From the NCBI GenBank assembly GCA_021414005.1, contig JAIOPH010000037.1:1-64000 (forward strand): DNA of 64,000 bases. Reading direction: 5' to 3'. Positions 10,152-21,723 of the stretch are shown here, one piece after another. Within the stretch, counting starts at the first letter, position 1. Each line of letters begins with the position of its first letter. The translations under genes were made by a program, and so were the position numbers. The notes beneath the pieces are model-generated. The model was given only the letters and a program-made list of their open reading frames with translations, searched no databases and was not told the DNA's origin. Origin of the DNA: Chthoniobacter sp. (GTDB lineage Bacteria; Verrucomicrobiota; Verrucomicrobiia; Chthoniobacterales; Chthoniobacteraceae).

Positions 10152-10853
10152 TTACTTCTTGGCGGCAGGTTTGGCGTCCGCTGCGGGCTTCGCCCCGGCA
10201 GCCGGCTTCGCGGCGTCGTCCTTCTTCTCTTTGAGGACTTCGGGCTGCGCTCCTGCGGCGGCGGGTTCGGGCTCGCTTTCGACTTTCGGCGCAGCCACGC
10301 GGATCACGGTGAGATCGCCGTCGCCGCGGGCCGTGACACCGGCGGGAAGCTGGATGTCTTTGATGTGAATGGCGTCGCCGATGCCGAGCGCCGAGACGTC
10401 GAGGCGGATGATTTCGGGCAGATCCTTCGGCAAGCACTCGATTTCGATGGAGTGCATGTTGAGTTCGAGGAGGCCGCCAAAGTTTTTGACGCCGTCGGCT
10501 TCGCCAAAGGCTTCGATGGGAATCTGCGAGTGCAGCATCTCGTCGGCGCGGACGGCGTGGAAATCCACATGGAGCACGTTGCGCTTGATCGGGTCGTGCT
10601 GCACCTCCTGGATCAGCGCGAGGCGTTTGGTCTTGGCATCGCCGTCTTGGATTTCAAGATCGACGAGGACGTGCTCGCTGGTGGCGTGGGCGAGCAGATT
10701 GCCGATTTCCCGGGCATTAAGGCTGAGGCTGATCGGCTTGTCGTGGCCGCCATAAACGACGGCGGGAACGCGACCCTGTTGTTTGATTTTTTTGACCGCG
10801 GAACGTCCGGTTTCGAGGCGAATCTGCGCGTTGATTTGTAGTTGTTTAGCCAT
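10152..10853 (-). CDS. ctc: 50S ribosomal protein L25/general stress protein Ctc
   Basis: N-terminal GRSAVKKIKQQGRVPAVVYGG, Ctc-type beta domain, Ala/Lys/Pro-rich tail; next to pth and prs. Confidence 0.9.
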   Translation of the reverse strand: MAKQLQINAQIRLETGRSAVKKIKQQGRVPAVVYGGHDKPISLSLNAREIGNLLAHATSEHVLVDLEIQDGDAKTKRLALIQEVQHDPIKRNVLHVDFHAVRADEMLHSQIPIEAFGEADGVKNFGGLLELNMHSIEIECLPKDLPEIIRLDVSALGIGDAIHIKDIQLPAGVTARGDGDLTVIRVAAPKVESEPEPAAAGAQPEVLKEKKDDAAKPAAGAKPAADAKPAAKK

Positions 10854-10859
10854 AGGTAG

Positions 10860-11804
10860 TTAGATTTGGTCGGTTTCGTTGATGCGGAAAAGAGAGGACA
10901 CGGATTCGTCGCCGTGGATGCGTTTGATGCCTTCGCCGAGGAGTTCGGCGACGCAGAGCGTAGTGATGGGAAAGCCGTCGCCGGAGCGCACGGGGACGCT
11001 GTTCGAGGTGATGAGTTCAGCGATCGATGACTTTTTCAACCGCTCGATAGCCAGGTCGGACAGCACGGCGTGGGAGACGCCGGCGATGATCCGCGCCGCG
11101 CCGCGCTCCTTCAGAATCTTGGCCGCGCTGCACAGCGTGCCGGCAGTTTCGGTGAGGTCGTCCACGAGGATCACGTCACGCCCTTCCACTTCACCAATGA
11201 CGTTGAGCGCCTCGATCTCGGTCGGGCTTTTGCGGCGCTTGGCGACGATGGCGAGCGTGGCGTTCAGCGCCTGCGAATAGGCCGACGCCATCTTCAGCCC
11301 GCCGACATCCGGCGAGACGACCACCGGGTTTTCAATCTGCTTCGAGCGAAGATAGCGGATGAGCACCGGCGCGGCGAAAAGGTGATCCACCGGGATGTCG
11401 AAAAAGCCGGCGACCTGCTGGGCGTGGAGGTCCATCGTGAGCACGCGGTCCACGCCGGCGGCGGTGAGCAGGTTGGCCACGAGCTTCGCGGTGATGGGGA
11501 CGCGCGGCTGGTCTTTGCGGTCCTGCCGGGCGTAGCCGAAAAATGGGATCACCGCCGTGATGCGCGCCGCGCTCGCCCGCCGCGCGGCATCCACCATGAT
11601 GAGCAGTTCCATCAGGTTCTGATTCGTCGGCGGACAGGTCGGCTGGACCAGAAAAATGTCGCGCCCGCGAATGTTGTCGTTGATTTTCACGAACGTCTCG
11701 CCATCGGGAAACGTGCTCACCGTGGCATCGCCCAGCGGCACGCCCACGAAGTCGCAGATGCGCTGCGCGAGGTCGCGATGCGCCGATCCGCAGAAAATCT
11801 TCAT
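10860..11804 (-). CDS. prs: ribose-phosphate pyrophosphokinase
   Basis: MKIFCGSAHRDLAQRIC, QPTCPPTNQNLMELLIM, PRPP loop DVILVDDLTETAGTL. A start at 11825 is also possible. Confidence 0.93.
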   Translation of the reverse strand: MKIFCGSAHRDLAQRICDFVGVPLGDATVSTFPDGETFVKINDNIRGRDIFLVQPTCPPTNQNLMELLIMVDAARRASAARITAVIPFFGYARQDRKDQPRVPITAKLVANLLTAAGVDRVLTMDLHAQQVAGFFDIPVDHLFAAPVLIRYLRSKQIENPVVVSPDVGGLKMASAYSQALNATLAIVAKRRKSPTEIEALNVIGEVEGRDVILVDDLTETAGTLCSAAKILKERGAARIIAGVSHAVLSDLAIERLKKSSIAELITSNSVPVRSGDGFPITTLCVAELLGEGIKRIHGDESVSSLFRINETDQI

Positions 11805-11927
11805 TTCTGTTTGAGAGCGAAACATGGGGTCGGGAAAAAGGGAGGGCGACTCTAGGATGCTTCGATTGAAACACAAACGGAAAGTTTCTCCCCAAGGCGG
11901 CTAATCGCGCCCTGCGCTCCGGCAGCC

Positions 11928-13154
11928 CTAAATCCGCTCGACTTCGCGTTTCTCCACGAAGATTTGCAGGCCTTCGCGGGAGAAGTTCTCCATGAAGGGC
12001 TCCGGGTCGAGCGCCTCGGGCATCATCACGCCGCGTTCCTTGAGTTTGCCGCTGACGAGGAGTTTGGCGGCGAGGGCGGGCGGAATTCCGGTTTGCACGA
12101 CGGTCAGGGAGTAGCCCCACTTCTCATAGGTGTCCCGGTGGCTGTCCATCGTGTAGATAAAATACTCGACGCGTTTGCGCTCCTTGGTGCCGCGGACTTC
12201 GGTGCCCACGCAGGAGTAGCCGTCCACCGTGGCTCCGAGTTGGGCCGGCTTGGGCAGGTTGGCGGTGGCCACGCGGATGGGGGTGACCTCCACGCCATCG
12301 ACTTTTACCTTTTTCCAAGTGTCGAGGTTCAGCAGGTCGATGGACTTGGCGACATTCACCATCTGATCGGAGACGGCATACTTAAAGACGGAATACTTCA
12401 CACCTTTCTCCACGAAGGGCGGGTAGATGCCGAGCGACACCCCTTCCTCATGGGCCACGGCATAGGTCTGTTGGAGGCCGATGGGATCGGGAAAGCGATA
12501 CCAATCGACTTCAGTTTCGAGCGGGCGCCCGCCGGTGACCTTCCCATCCTTCACGAAATAAGGCACAGCGTTGAGTTCCTCGAAAAGGGTCTCGGGCGAA
12601 AACAACACGGCGAAGCGGTAGCCTTTGACCTCCGCGTTGTCGGCGTCGAGGACGCGGATGCTGCTGGCGGTGTCGAGCCGGTCCATGGCCCAGCGGGCAA
12701 AAATGTTCACTGCGCCCGGATCGCAGCCGAGGCAGAGGAGACCGGCCAGATCCTTTTCCAAATAGCGCGAGTGGTAAGTCTCGATCTCGTGCTCGAAGGA
12801 GTTTTTTCCCGGCTTCTTCACACCGGGCGCGGCATAGATGTCCGCCGCCATGTCGATGTAGTGCGAGCCGGCCTTGAGGCAGGCATCGAGGATCGAGTAG
12901 TTGGTGTAGCAGTTGCAGGCGTTGAGGGTGACCGAGACGTTGTGCTGGGTCATGGCCGCCGCCACTTTGCTAGTTTCCATCGCGTTGAGGGCGATGACCT
13001 CGAAGCGGCTATTCTTCGTCGTGTTGTGCAGGACGTGTGCGTAAGTGGGATCAATGTCCGCGAGAACGATCTTATCGAAACATTCGTAGTCGTGCAGTTT
13101 GCGCCCAATGACGGAACCAACTCCACCGAGACCGATGACCATGGCATTTGACAT
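11928..13154 (-). CDS. saccharopine dehydrogenase family protein (Lys1/carboxynorspermidine synthase-like)
   Basis: MVIGLGGVGSVIGRKL Rossmann motif, overall similarity to the saccharopine dehydrogenase NADP-binding family. Confidence 0.8.
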   Translation of the reverse strand: MSNAMVIGLGGVGSVIGRKLHDYECFDKIVLADIDPTYAHVLHNTTKNSRFEVIALNAMETSKVAAAMTQHNVSVTLNACNCYTNYSILDACLKAGSHYIDMAADIYAAPGVKKPGKNSFEHEIETYHSRYLEKDLAGLLCLGCDPGAVNIFARWAMDRLDTASSIRVLDADNAEVKGYRFAVLFSPETLFEELNAVPYFVKDGKVTGGRPLETEVDWYRFPDPIGLQQTYAVAHEEGVSLGIYPPFVEKGVKYSVFKYAVSDQMVNVAKSIDLLNLDTWKKVKVDGVEVTPIRVATANLPKPAQLGATVDGYSCVGTEVRGTKERKRVEYFIYTMDSHRDTYEKWGYSLTVVQTGIPPALAAKLLVSGKLKERGVMMPEALDPEPFMENFSREGLQIFVEKREVERI

Positions 13155-13276
13155 AAGAGGTAGCGACCGGACCTAAATGACCGACCGCTGGCCGACCATA
13201 CCCCGGCGACCGGCCCGGCGCAACGCAGACAGGTTGGATTCGGCAATTTGCGGTTGGGACGCGTGTTGCGGCGAAG

Positions 13277-13930
13277 TTATTGAAGGAATGTCTTCCAGTG
13301 ATCTTCGCCGATAATTGCAACGGCAGCTCCATTCTTACGGAGGCTCAACGCACGCTCAATTTTGGTTCCGAAGTTTCCATTCGCCCAGCCGGGAGACACG
13401 AACGAACCCACAAGGACGTAGTGGGTGGTAGCACGGGGGGCCTTCACGATTACGCCGCCGCGCGATTGGATCGCCTGTTCGACAGCACCACGCCGTCCAA
13501 AGGCGAAAATGCCCGTCGCGCAAAATTCTCGTTCAGAAAAGACGACCTCTGGCGTGGGGGCGTCGAAAATGAGCTGCGTGGGCCCTGACATACCTGAGCC
13601 CGGCAGTCTTGCGTCGGTGTGAACAACTCCAACGCCAATCAGCGATTTGAGAATCTCCGCCAACTCTTCGCACTCCTCTGGTGAAGCGACGCCATCGGCA
13701 AAAAGCGCCCCGAGCCGGGCGATGAGATCTGGAAATGGCCAAGTGCTATGATGCTGCGGATGCCGCTCAATCCACTTCTTGAGATAGACCGCTTCTGCCG
13801 TGTTGATTTCGTTATCGGCGAGCAAGCCCTCGCAGAGGCTCAGCAGATCGCGGTAAGCGTCACGATTGTCTGAGAGCGAAGTAGCTGTGAAATTGCGGGT
13901 AGCAGGGTTGATTCGGAGTTCGTATTTCAT
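13277..13930 (-). CDS. BRCT-domain protein with a helical N-terminal domain
   Basis: C-terminal VVFSEREFCATGIFAFGRRGAVEQAIQSRGGVIVKAPRATTHYVLVG BRCT pattern; N-terminal LLADNEINTAEAVYLKKWIERH...; 22 nt downstream of ligA. Confidence 0.7.
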   Translation of the reverse strand: MKYELRINPATRNFTATSLSDNRDAYRDLLSLCEGLLADNEINTAEAVYLKKWIERHPQHHSTWPFPDLIARLGALFADGVASPEECEELAEILKSLIGVGVVHTDARLPGSGMSGPTQLIFDAPTPEVVFSEREFCATGIFAFGRRGAVEQAIQSRGGVIVKAPRATTHYVLVGSFVSPGWANGNFGTKIERALSLRKNGAAVAIIGEDHWKTFLQ

Positions 13931-13952
13931 GGGGTGGAATGCTTGGAAACCC

Positions 13953-16725
<2,773 letters not shown>

Positions 16726-16737
16726 GATAGTCGGGCA

Positions 16738-18495
16738 ATGGAAAGTCCAAAGCGCATCCTCGGCATCGAAGGCGGCGGCACCAAAACCGAGTGGGTGCTG
16801 CTGGCTGGCGAGGCTTATGAAAACAAGGTTAGCGGGCAGGGAACGCTGCCGGGTTCGAACCTCCGGCTGGTCACCGACGACACGCTGGCGCGGCTGTTTT
16901 CGGTGCTGCCGACGGACGCCACGCACGTTGGGGTTTTTCTCGCGGGATGCGCCACGGAGGAGGACCGCACGCGGCTGCGCGGGCTGGCGGAAAAGGCGTG
17001 GCCGCGCGCTGTTCTGGCCATCGGGAGCGATCGCGATTCGGGGCTGGCGACGGCGTTTGGCGCGGAGGACGGGATCGCGGTCATCGCGGGCACCGGTGCG
17101 GCGGTGCATGGACGGCGCGGCGCGCGGGTGGAAAAGGCGGGCGGCTGGGGACAGCTCCTCGGCGACCGTGGCGGCGGTTACGACCTCGCGATGCAGGGGC
17201 TGCGGCTGGTGCTGACGCATTACGATTTGAACCAAAGGATCACGCCGCTCGCGGAGGAAATCCTGCGCACGCTGGCGCTGAACCGGCTCCAAGATCTCGT
17301 CGGCTGGGCGATGCAGGCGGACAAGATGAGCGTGGCGCGGCTGGCCCCGGCGATTTTTCACGCGGCCAAACACGGCGAACCGGAGATGCTGGCGACGGTG
17401 CAGGCGGGCGCGGGCGTGCTGGCGGAGTTCACGCGCGCGGTGGCGCAGCGGCTGGCGTTTCCTGCCGCGCCGGTGCGGCTGATCGGCGGGCTGTTCACGC
17501 ATCACGAGGAATACGCGGCGCTTTTCAAATACCGGCTGAGCATCCTGCTGCCGGACGCGACGGTGAGCGTGTGCGGGGAAAGCGGGGCGCTGGGGGCGGC
17601 GTGGCTGGCGGGGCAGGGGAGCGGAGATCGGAGCTGGGAGATTGGAGATCGGGAAAATGCGAGCGCGGCGGATGCCGCGGCGCTGGCGAAAGCGGCGACG
17701 GAGCAGGCGAATCCGCGGTCGGTGAATCTGGAGGAGCGGACGACGACGGAGTTGGTGGACCTTTTCACGACGGAGGAGGAATGCGTGGCGCGGGCGCTGG
17801 CGGCGTGCCGGGCGGAGCTGATTGCGGCGGTGGATTTGGTGAGCACGGCGCTGCAGGCCGGCGGGCGGCTTTTCTACGTGGGCGCGGGGACGAGCGGGCG
17901 GCTGGGGGTGCTGGATGCGAGCGAGATCCCGCCCACGTTCGGCGCGCCGCCGGAGTTGGTGCAGGGCATCATGGCGGGCGGGGCGGCGGCGCTGCACCGC
18001 TCGATCGAGGGCGTGGAAGACCAACCGGAGGCCGGGGCGCTGGCCGTCGCGGAGCGTGGCGTGCGCGCGGGCGATGTGCTCTGCGGGATCGCCGCGAGCG
18101 GGCGCACGCCATTCGTGCTCGGTGCGCTGGCGCGGGCGCGGGAAACGGGCGCGCGGACGCTGCTGCTGACGTGCAATCCCACGCGGGTGCGGGCCGCGCA
18201 GCCGTGGGACGCGGAGATCGATCTGCCGGTCGGGCCGGAAATCATCACCGGCTCCACGCGGCTGAAAGCAGGCACCGCGACGAAGGTGACGCTGAACCTG
18301 CTCTCGACCTGCGCGATGATCCGCCTCGGCCGCGTGCGCGGCAACGCCATGGTCGATCTGCACATTTCCAACGCCAAGCTGCGCGACCGTGGCGTGCGGC
18401 TTGTCAGCGCCACGCTCGACATCGGCTACGAAGAGGCGCGGGCGCGCCTGGAGCGCGCCGGGTGGAACGTGCGGGCGTGTCTGGCGGCGCGGTGA
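16738..18495 (+). CDS. BadF/BcrA-type N-acetylhexosamine kinase fused to N-acetylmuramic acid-6-phosphate etherase (MurQ)
   Basis: N-terminal GIEGGGTKTEWVL and GTGAAVHGR ATPase motifs; C-terminal TEQANPRSVNLEERTT, GAGTSGRLGVLDASEIPPTF, GPEIITGSTRLKAGTATK MurQ signatures, all in one frame. Confidence 0.88.
   Translation: MESPKRILGIEGGGTKTEWVLLAGEAYENKVSGQGTLPGSNLRLVTDDTLARLFSVLPTDATHVGVFLAGCATEEDRTRLRGLAEKAWPRAVLAIGSDRDSGLATAFGAEDGIAVIAGTGAAVHGRRGARVEKAGGWGQLLGDRGGGYDLAMQGLRLVLTHYDLNQRITPLAEEILRTLALNRLQDLVGWAMQADKMSVARLAPAIFHAAKHGEPEMLATVQAGAGVLAEFTRAVAQRLAFPAAPVRLIGGLFTHHEEYAALFKYRLSILLPDATVSVCGESGALGAAWLAGQGSGDRSWEIGDRENASAADAAALAKAATEQANPRSVNLEERTTTELVDLFTTEEECVARALAACRAELIAAVDLVSTALQAGGRLFYVGAGTSGRLGVLDASEIPPTFGAPPELVQGIMAGGAAALHRSIEGVEDQPEAGALAVAERGVRAGDVLCGIAASGRTPFVLGALARARETGARTLLLTCNPTRVRAAQPWDAEIDLPVGPEIITGSTRLKAGTATKVTLNLLSTCAMIRLGRVRGNAMVDLHISNAKLRDRGVRLVSATLDIGYEEARARLERAGWNVRACLAAR
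17623..17657 (+). repeat. heptamer repeat inside the kinase-MurQ linker
   Basis: GGAGATC GGAGCTG GGAGATT GGAGATC GGGAAAA read directly. Confidence 0.8.
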
Positions 18496-18741
18496 GGTGG
18501 TGGGGAAAAAGAGCACGCCCTCCAGCGGTGGATGCAACTCCACCACTCCCGATTTTACCACGCTGACTAAATCCCGACAGCGTCCGTGGCGGCGAAACCT
18601 CGCATCAAAACCAGAACGGGATTTTTTCACAGAGAGCGGCAGATTTTTTCGCCGCAGAACGGCACCCGGCATGGCCGTTGCTAAAAGCAAAACATTGTTC
18701 GTCCGAGCGACGAATGGCTCACCGAATTTTCATACAGGGGA

Positions 18742-18809
18742 GCAGCTCGACTGGAGGGTTTAATTCAGCGGACCGGGGGGAACCCGCTGAATCAGGACAG
18801 TCGAGCTGC
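18742..18809. repeat. two-stem inverted repeat
   Basis: GCAGCTCGACTG (18742-18753) pairs with CAGTCGAGCTGC (18798-18809); ATTCAGCGG (18763-18771) pairs with CCGCTGAAT (18784-18792). Confidence 0.85.
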
Positions 18810-19109
18810 ATTTCCTCTCAAGCCTCCGCGCGCGCCATCGGAGCACGAGCCACGCGATGCCGGACAGGACCACCATCAGATCGGCAATCAACGCCAGAAT
18901 AGTTGCGGCGATTACCGCCCAAGCCTCCTGGTGATGAAGGAAAATCCAACCACGCATCCTCCTGATGCCGCATGTTCGGCCCCAACACCCGGAAGCCCGC
19001 CGCCTCAGCGCCCACAAAGCCCGAACAAATGAAAGCCTGTGCCAGGCTCACCAAGAACGTCCGCCCAAAAAATCGAATCCATTTCTCCCGGCCCATCACT
19101 ATTCTTGCG

Positions 19110-19373
19110 CTAGATCTCCTTTTCCAGCCGCTCGCTGAGCCACTGCTTCATCATGCTTTGGTAGTTCAGGTAGCGGGAGCGGGCGAGGCGCTTGATGCGG
19201 GCGAGGAGGCGCGGGTCGAAGCGCAGGGTGATGGTGGTGGATTCGCGGCTGTCGGCCTTGAGCAGCGAGCCATTCATCAGGCGTCCATCGAGTCGCGCGC
19301 CGGCCCAGAACGCGGCTTCGTCTTCCTCGTTCTCAAATTGCGGAACTTCCGCCCAGTTGGTGATGACTTTCAT
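19110..19373 (-). CDS. CopG-type antitoxin of a type II TA module
   Basis: FENEEDEAAFW N-terminal motif and ribbon-helix-helix-like tail TTITLRFDPRLLARIKRLARSRYLNYQSMMKQWLSERL. Confidence 0.7.
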   Translation of the reverse strand: MKVITNWAEVPQFENEEDEAAFWAGARLDGRLMNGSLLKADSRESTTITLRFDPRLLARIKRLARSRYLNYQSMMKQWLSERLEKEI

Positions 19374-19391
19374 ACGGCGGCGTGGGGTGCG

Positions 19392-19673
19392 TCAGAACCC
19401 GAGTTCGGAGTTTTTGCGCTCATAGAAAGTGATTTCCTCCGGCGTCATATCGCGCGCGACGATGACCCGGTAAGTTTTCCCGTCGGTCCAAAATACGGCG
19501 AACACGCCGCGGTCGCTCATGGATTTGCCGAGGTTGAAGTAGCGGGCCTTTTCCGCCGCGCGGGTGCTGTCGGGGAGCAGGCGGAGGCTGAAGGGGTCCT
19601 CGAAGGATTCTTCAATTTCCTTGGGCGCGATCTTGCGGAGGTCAAAGGGGGCGTCGAGCCAGTCGAAGTCCAT
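19392..19673 (-). CDS. BrnT-like toxin
   Basis: FDWLDAPF...EIEESFEDPF...RYFNLGKSMSDRGVFAVFWTDGKTYRVIVARDMTPEEITFYERK resembles BrnT; upstream of the CopG-like antitoxin, 18 nt gap. Confidence 0.65.
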   Translation of the reverse strand: MDFDWLDAPFDLRKIAPKEIEESFEDPFSLRLLPDSTRAAEKARYFNLGKSMSDRGVFAVFWTDGKTYRVIVARDMTPEEITFYERKNSELGF

Positions 19674-19676
19674 TTA

Positions 19677-19704
19677 GGATTTGGGATTTAGCGTTTGGAA
19701 AGGG
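19677..19704. repeat. degenerate heptamer repeat abutting the toxin start codon
   Basis: GGATTTG GGATTTA GCGTTTG GAAAGGG (plus strand). Confidence 0.55.
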
Positions 19705-19730
19705 ACAGGAGCTGCGGCGTGGGCGGCTGG

Positions 19731-20111
19731 TTATTTCGCGCGCTGGATGAGTTCGATCTCGTAGCCTTCCGGCGCGTCGATGAAGGCGATGACGCTGCCG
19801 GTGCTGGTCGGCGTGGGGCCGTCGGAGAGCGGGTAGCCTTTGGCGGCGGCTTGTTTGGCGAAGACTGCGAGGTCGTCCACCTCGAAGGCGAGGTGCGTGA
19901 TGTCGTGGCCGACATTGACCGGGCCGCTGCCGTCGAATTTGCAGATCTCGATCTCCTCCTCGCTGCCGGGAGCCTTGAAGAAAACGAGCTGCGAGCCGCG
20001 CGGCGAGGTGTGGCGGCGCGTCTCCTCGAGGCCGAGCACCTCCTTGTAAAAGTGTGCGGTCTTTTCCAAGTCGGTCACGCGATAGCGGGTGTGGAGGAGC
20101 CGGGTGAGCAT
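19731..20111 (-). CDS. gloA: VOC family protein, lactoylglutathione lyase-like
   Basis: LLHTRYRVTDLEKTAHFYKEVLGLEETRR, GHDITHLAFEV, IAFIDAPEGYEIELIQ. Confidence 0.85.
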   Translation of the reverse strand: MLTRLLHTRYRVTDLEKTAHFYKEVLGLEETRRHTSPRGSQLVFFKAPGSEEEIEICKFDGSGPVNVGHDITHLAFEVDDLAVFAKQAAAKGYPLSDGPTPTSTGSVIAFIDAPEGYEIELIQRAK

Positions 20112-20120
20112 GGGGAAAAT

Positions 20121-20219
20121 TCAGATTTCAGATTTCAGAATTAAGATTTAGCCTCGTCACCTGCGGATTGGCGACAGCAAATCCAATCTGAAATCCGAAA
20201 TCCTCCATCTGAAATCTCC
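20121..20219. repeat. paired heptamer repeats in inverted orientation between divergent gloA and xylB starts
   Basis: TCAGATT TCAGATT TCAGAAT TAAGATT (20121-20148) and ATCTGAA ATCCGAA ATCCTCC ATCTGAA (20186-20213), opposite orientation. Confidence 0.8.
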
Positions 20220-21722
20220 ATGATCGCCCTCGGCATAGACAGCGGCACCCAAAGCACCAAGACCATCGCGCTCGACCTCGAGTCGGGCGAAATTCTCGCC
20301 TCGGCCGCCGAGAGTTACGGGCTCATCGAGAATCTGCCGCCGGGGCATCTGGAGCAGGAACCGCAGACCTGGATCGACGCCGTGGACGCCACGGTGCGCG
20401 CGGTTTTGCAGAAGCTCGGCAAGCGCAAGGACGACGTGAAAGCCATCGGCGTGAGCGGGCAGCAGCACGGCTTTGTGGCGCTCGATAAAAAGAGCCGCGT
20501 CATCCGTCCGGCGAAGCTGTGGTGCGACACCTCGACGGCGGAGCAGTGCAAGCAGTTCGAGGAGGAATTCGGCGGGGCGGCGGGACTGATCAAGCTCGCA
20601 GGCAATGCCATGCCGCCCGGCTACACCGCGCCGAAAATCCTGTGGCTGAAACAGCACGAGCCCAAGAACTACAAGGCGCTGACCACGGTGCTGCTGCCGC
20701 ACGACTACATCAATTTCCACCTCACCGGCGAACGCGGCATGGAGTATGGCGACGCCTCGGGCACCGGCCTGCTGGATGTCCGGGAGAAGAAATGGTGCGA
20801 GCCGCTGATCGAGTTCATCGATCCCGATCTCGCCGACGCGCTCCCACCGCTGGCCAGTTCGCGGCGCGCGTTCGGGCTGCTGCGGGAGAATCACCGCGAG
20901 GCGTGGGGCCTGTCGAAAGGGGAGGTCACGGTAAGCGCGGGCGGCGGCGACAACATGATGGGGGCGATCGGCACCGGCAACGTGCAGCCCGGCGTGGTCA
21001 CGGTGAGCCTCGGCACGAGTGGTACGGTGTACGCCTTTGCCGACAAGCCGGTGATCGACCCGCAGGGTGAAGTCGCCGCGTTTTGCGACAGCACGGACCG
21101 CTGGCTGCCGCTCGTCTGCACGATGAATGTGACGGTGGCGACCGAGCAGGCGCGCAAGCTCTTCGGCTGGTCGCACGAGCAGCTCGAAGCCAACGTCGCC
21201 AACGCGCCCGCCGGTGCCGACGGCCTGCTCTTTCTCCCCTACCTAAACGGTGAACGCACTCCGAACCTGCCCGGCGGCAGCGGCGTTTTCCACGGCCTGA
21301 AAACGGACACGATGAACCCCGCGCACATGGCCCGCGCGACGATGGAGGGTGTGACGCTCGGCCTCGCCTACGGCCTGAATCGCTTCCGCGAACTCGGCAT
21401 CACGCCCACGGAAATTCGCCTCACCGGCGGCGGCAGCAAGAGTGCCATCTGGCGGCAGATCGCGGCGGATATTTTCGGCGTGCCGACCATTTGCCTCGAA
21501 TCGTCCGAAGGTGCCGCGCTCGGGGCCGCGCTCCAGGCCGCTTACGCCTGCCACGCCGCGCAGGGCAAGCCCGTGACCTTCCGCGAGCTGTGCGCAAAAA
21601 TCGTGAAACTCGACGACTCCACCCGCGCCAAGCCGCACGCCGATTTCAAGGAGCTCTACGCCGACCTCCTCACCCGCCAGGGCGACCTCACGCGGCGCAT
21701 GCACACGGCGGGGTATCTCTGA
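20220..21722 (+). CDS. xylB: xylulokinase (FGGY family)
   Basis: MIALGIDSGTQSTKTIALDLESGEI, GVSGQQHGFVALD, TGGGSKSAIWRQIAADIF. Confidence 0.9.
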   Translation: MIALGIDSGTQSTKTIALDLESGEILASAAESYGLIENLPPGHLEQEPQTWIDAVDATVRAVLQKLGKRKDDVKAIGVSGQQHGFVALDKKSRVIRPAKLWCDTSTAEQCKQFEEEFGGAAGLIKLAGNAMPPGYTAPKILWLKQHEPKNYKALTTVLLPHDYINFHLTGERGMEYGDASGTGLLDVREKKWCEPLIEFIDPDLADALPPLASSRRAFGLLRENHREAWGLSKGEVTVSAGGGDNMMGAIGTGNVQPGVVTVSLGTSGTVYAFADKPVIDPQGEVAAFCDSTDRWLPLVCTMNVTVATEQARKLFGWSHEQLEANVANAPAGADGLLFLPYLNGERTPNLPGGSGVFHGLKTDTMNPAHMARATMEGVTLGLAYGLNRFRELGITPTEIRLTGGGSKSAIWRQIAADIFGVPTICLESSEGAALGAALQAAYACHAAQGKPVTFRELCAKIVKLDDSTRAKPHADFKELYADLLTRQGDLTRRMHTAGYL

Positions 21723-21723
21723 G

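Noticed and set aside
16947-18566. Plus ORF of 539 aa, Gly/Arg/Ala-rich
   Set aside because: Alternate frame of the kinase-MurQ gene with low-complexity composition.
16726-18690. Upstream part of minus ORF 16273..18690
   Set aside because: Antisense to the kinase-MurQ fusion; only the C-terminal VanZ-like part is real.
18818-19099. Annotating either overlapping ORF as an intact gene
   Set aside because: Neither alone looks complete; kept only as a frameshift hypothesis.
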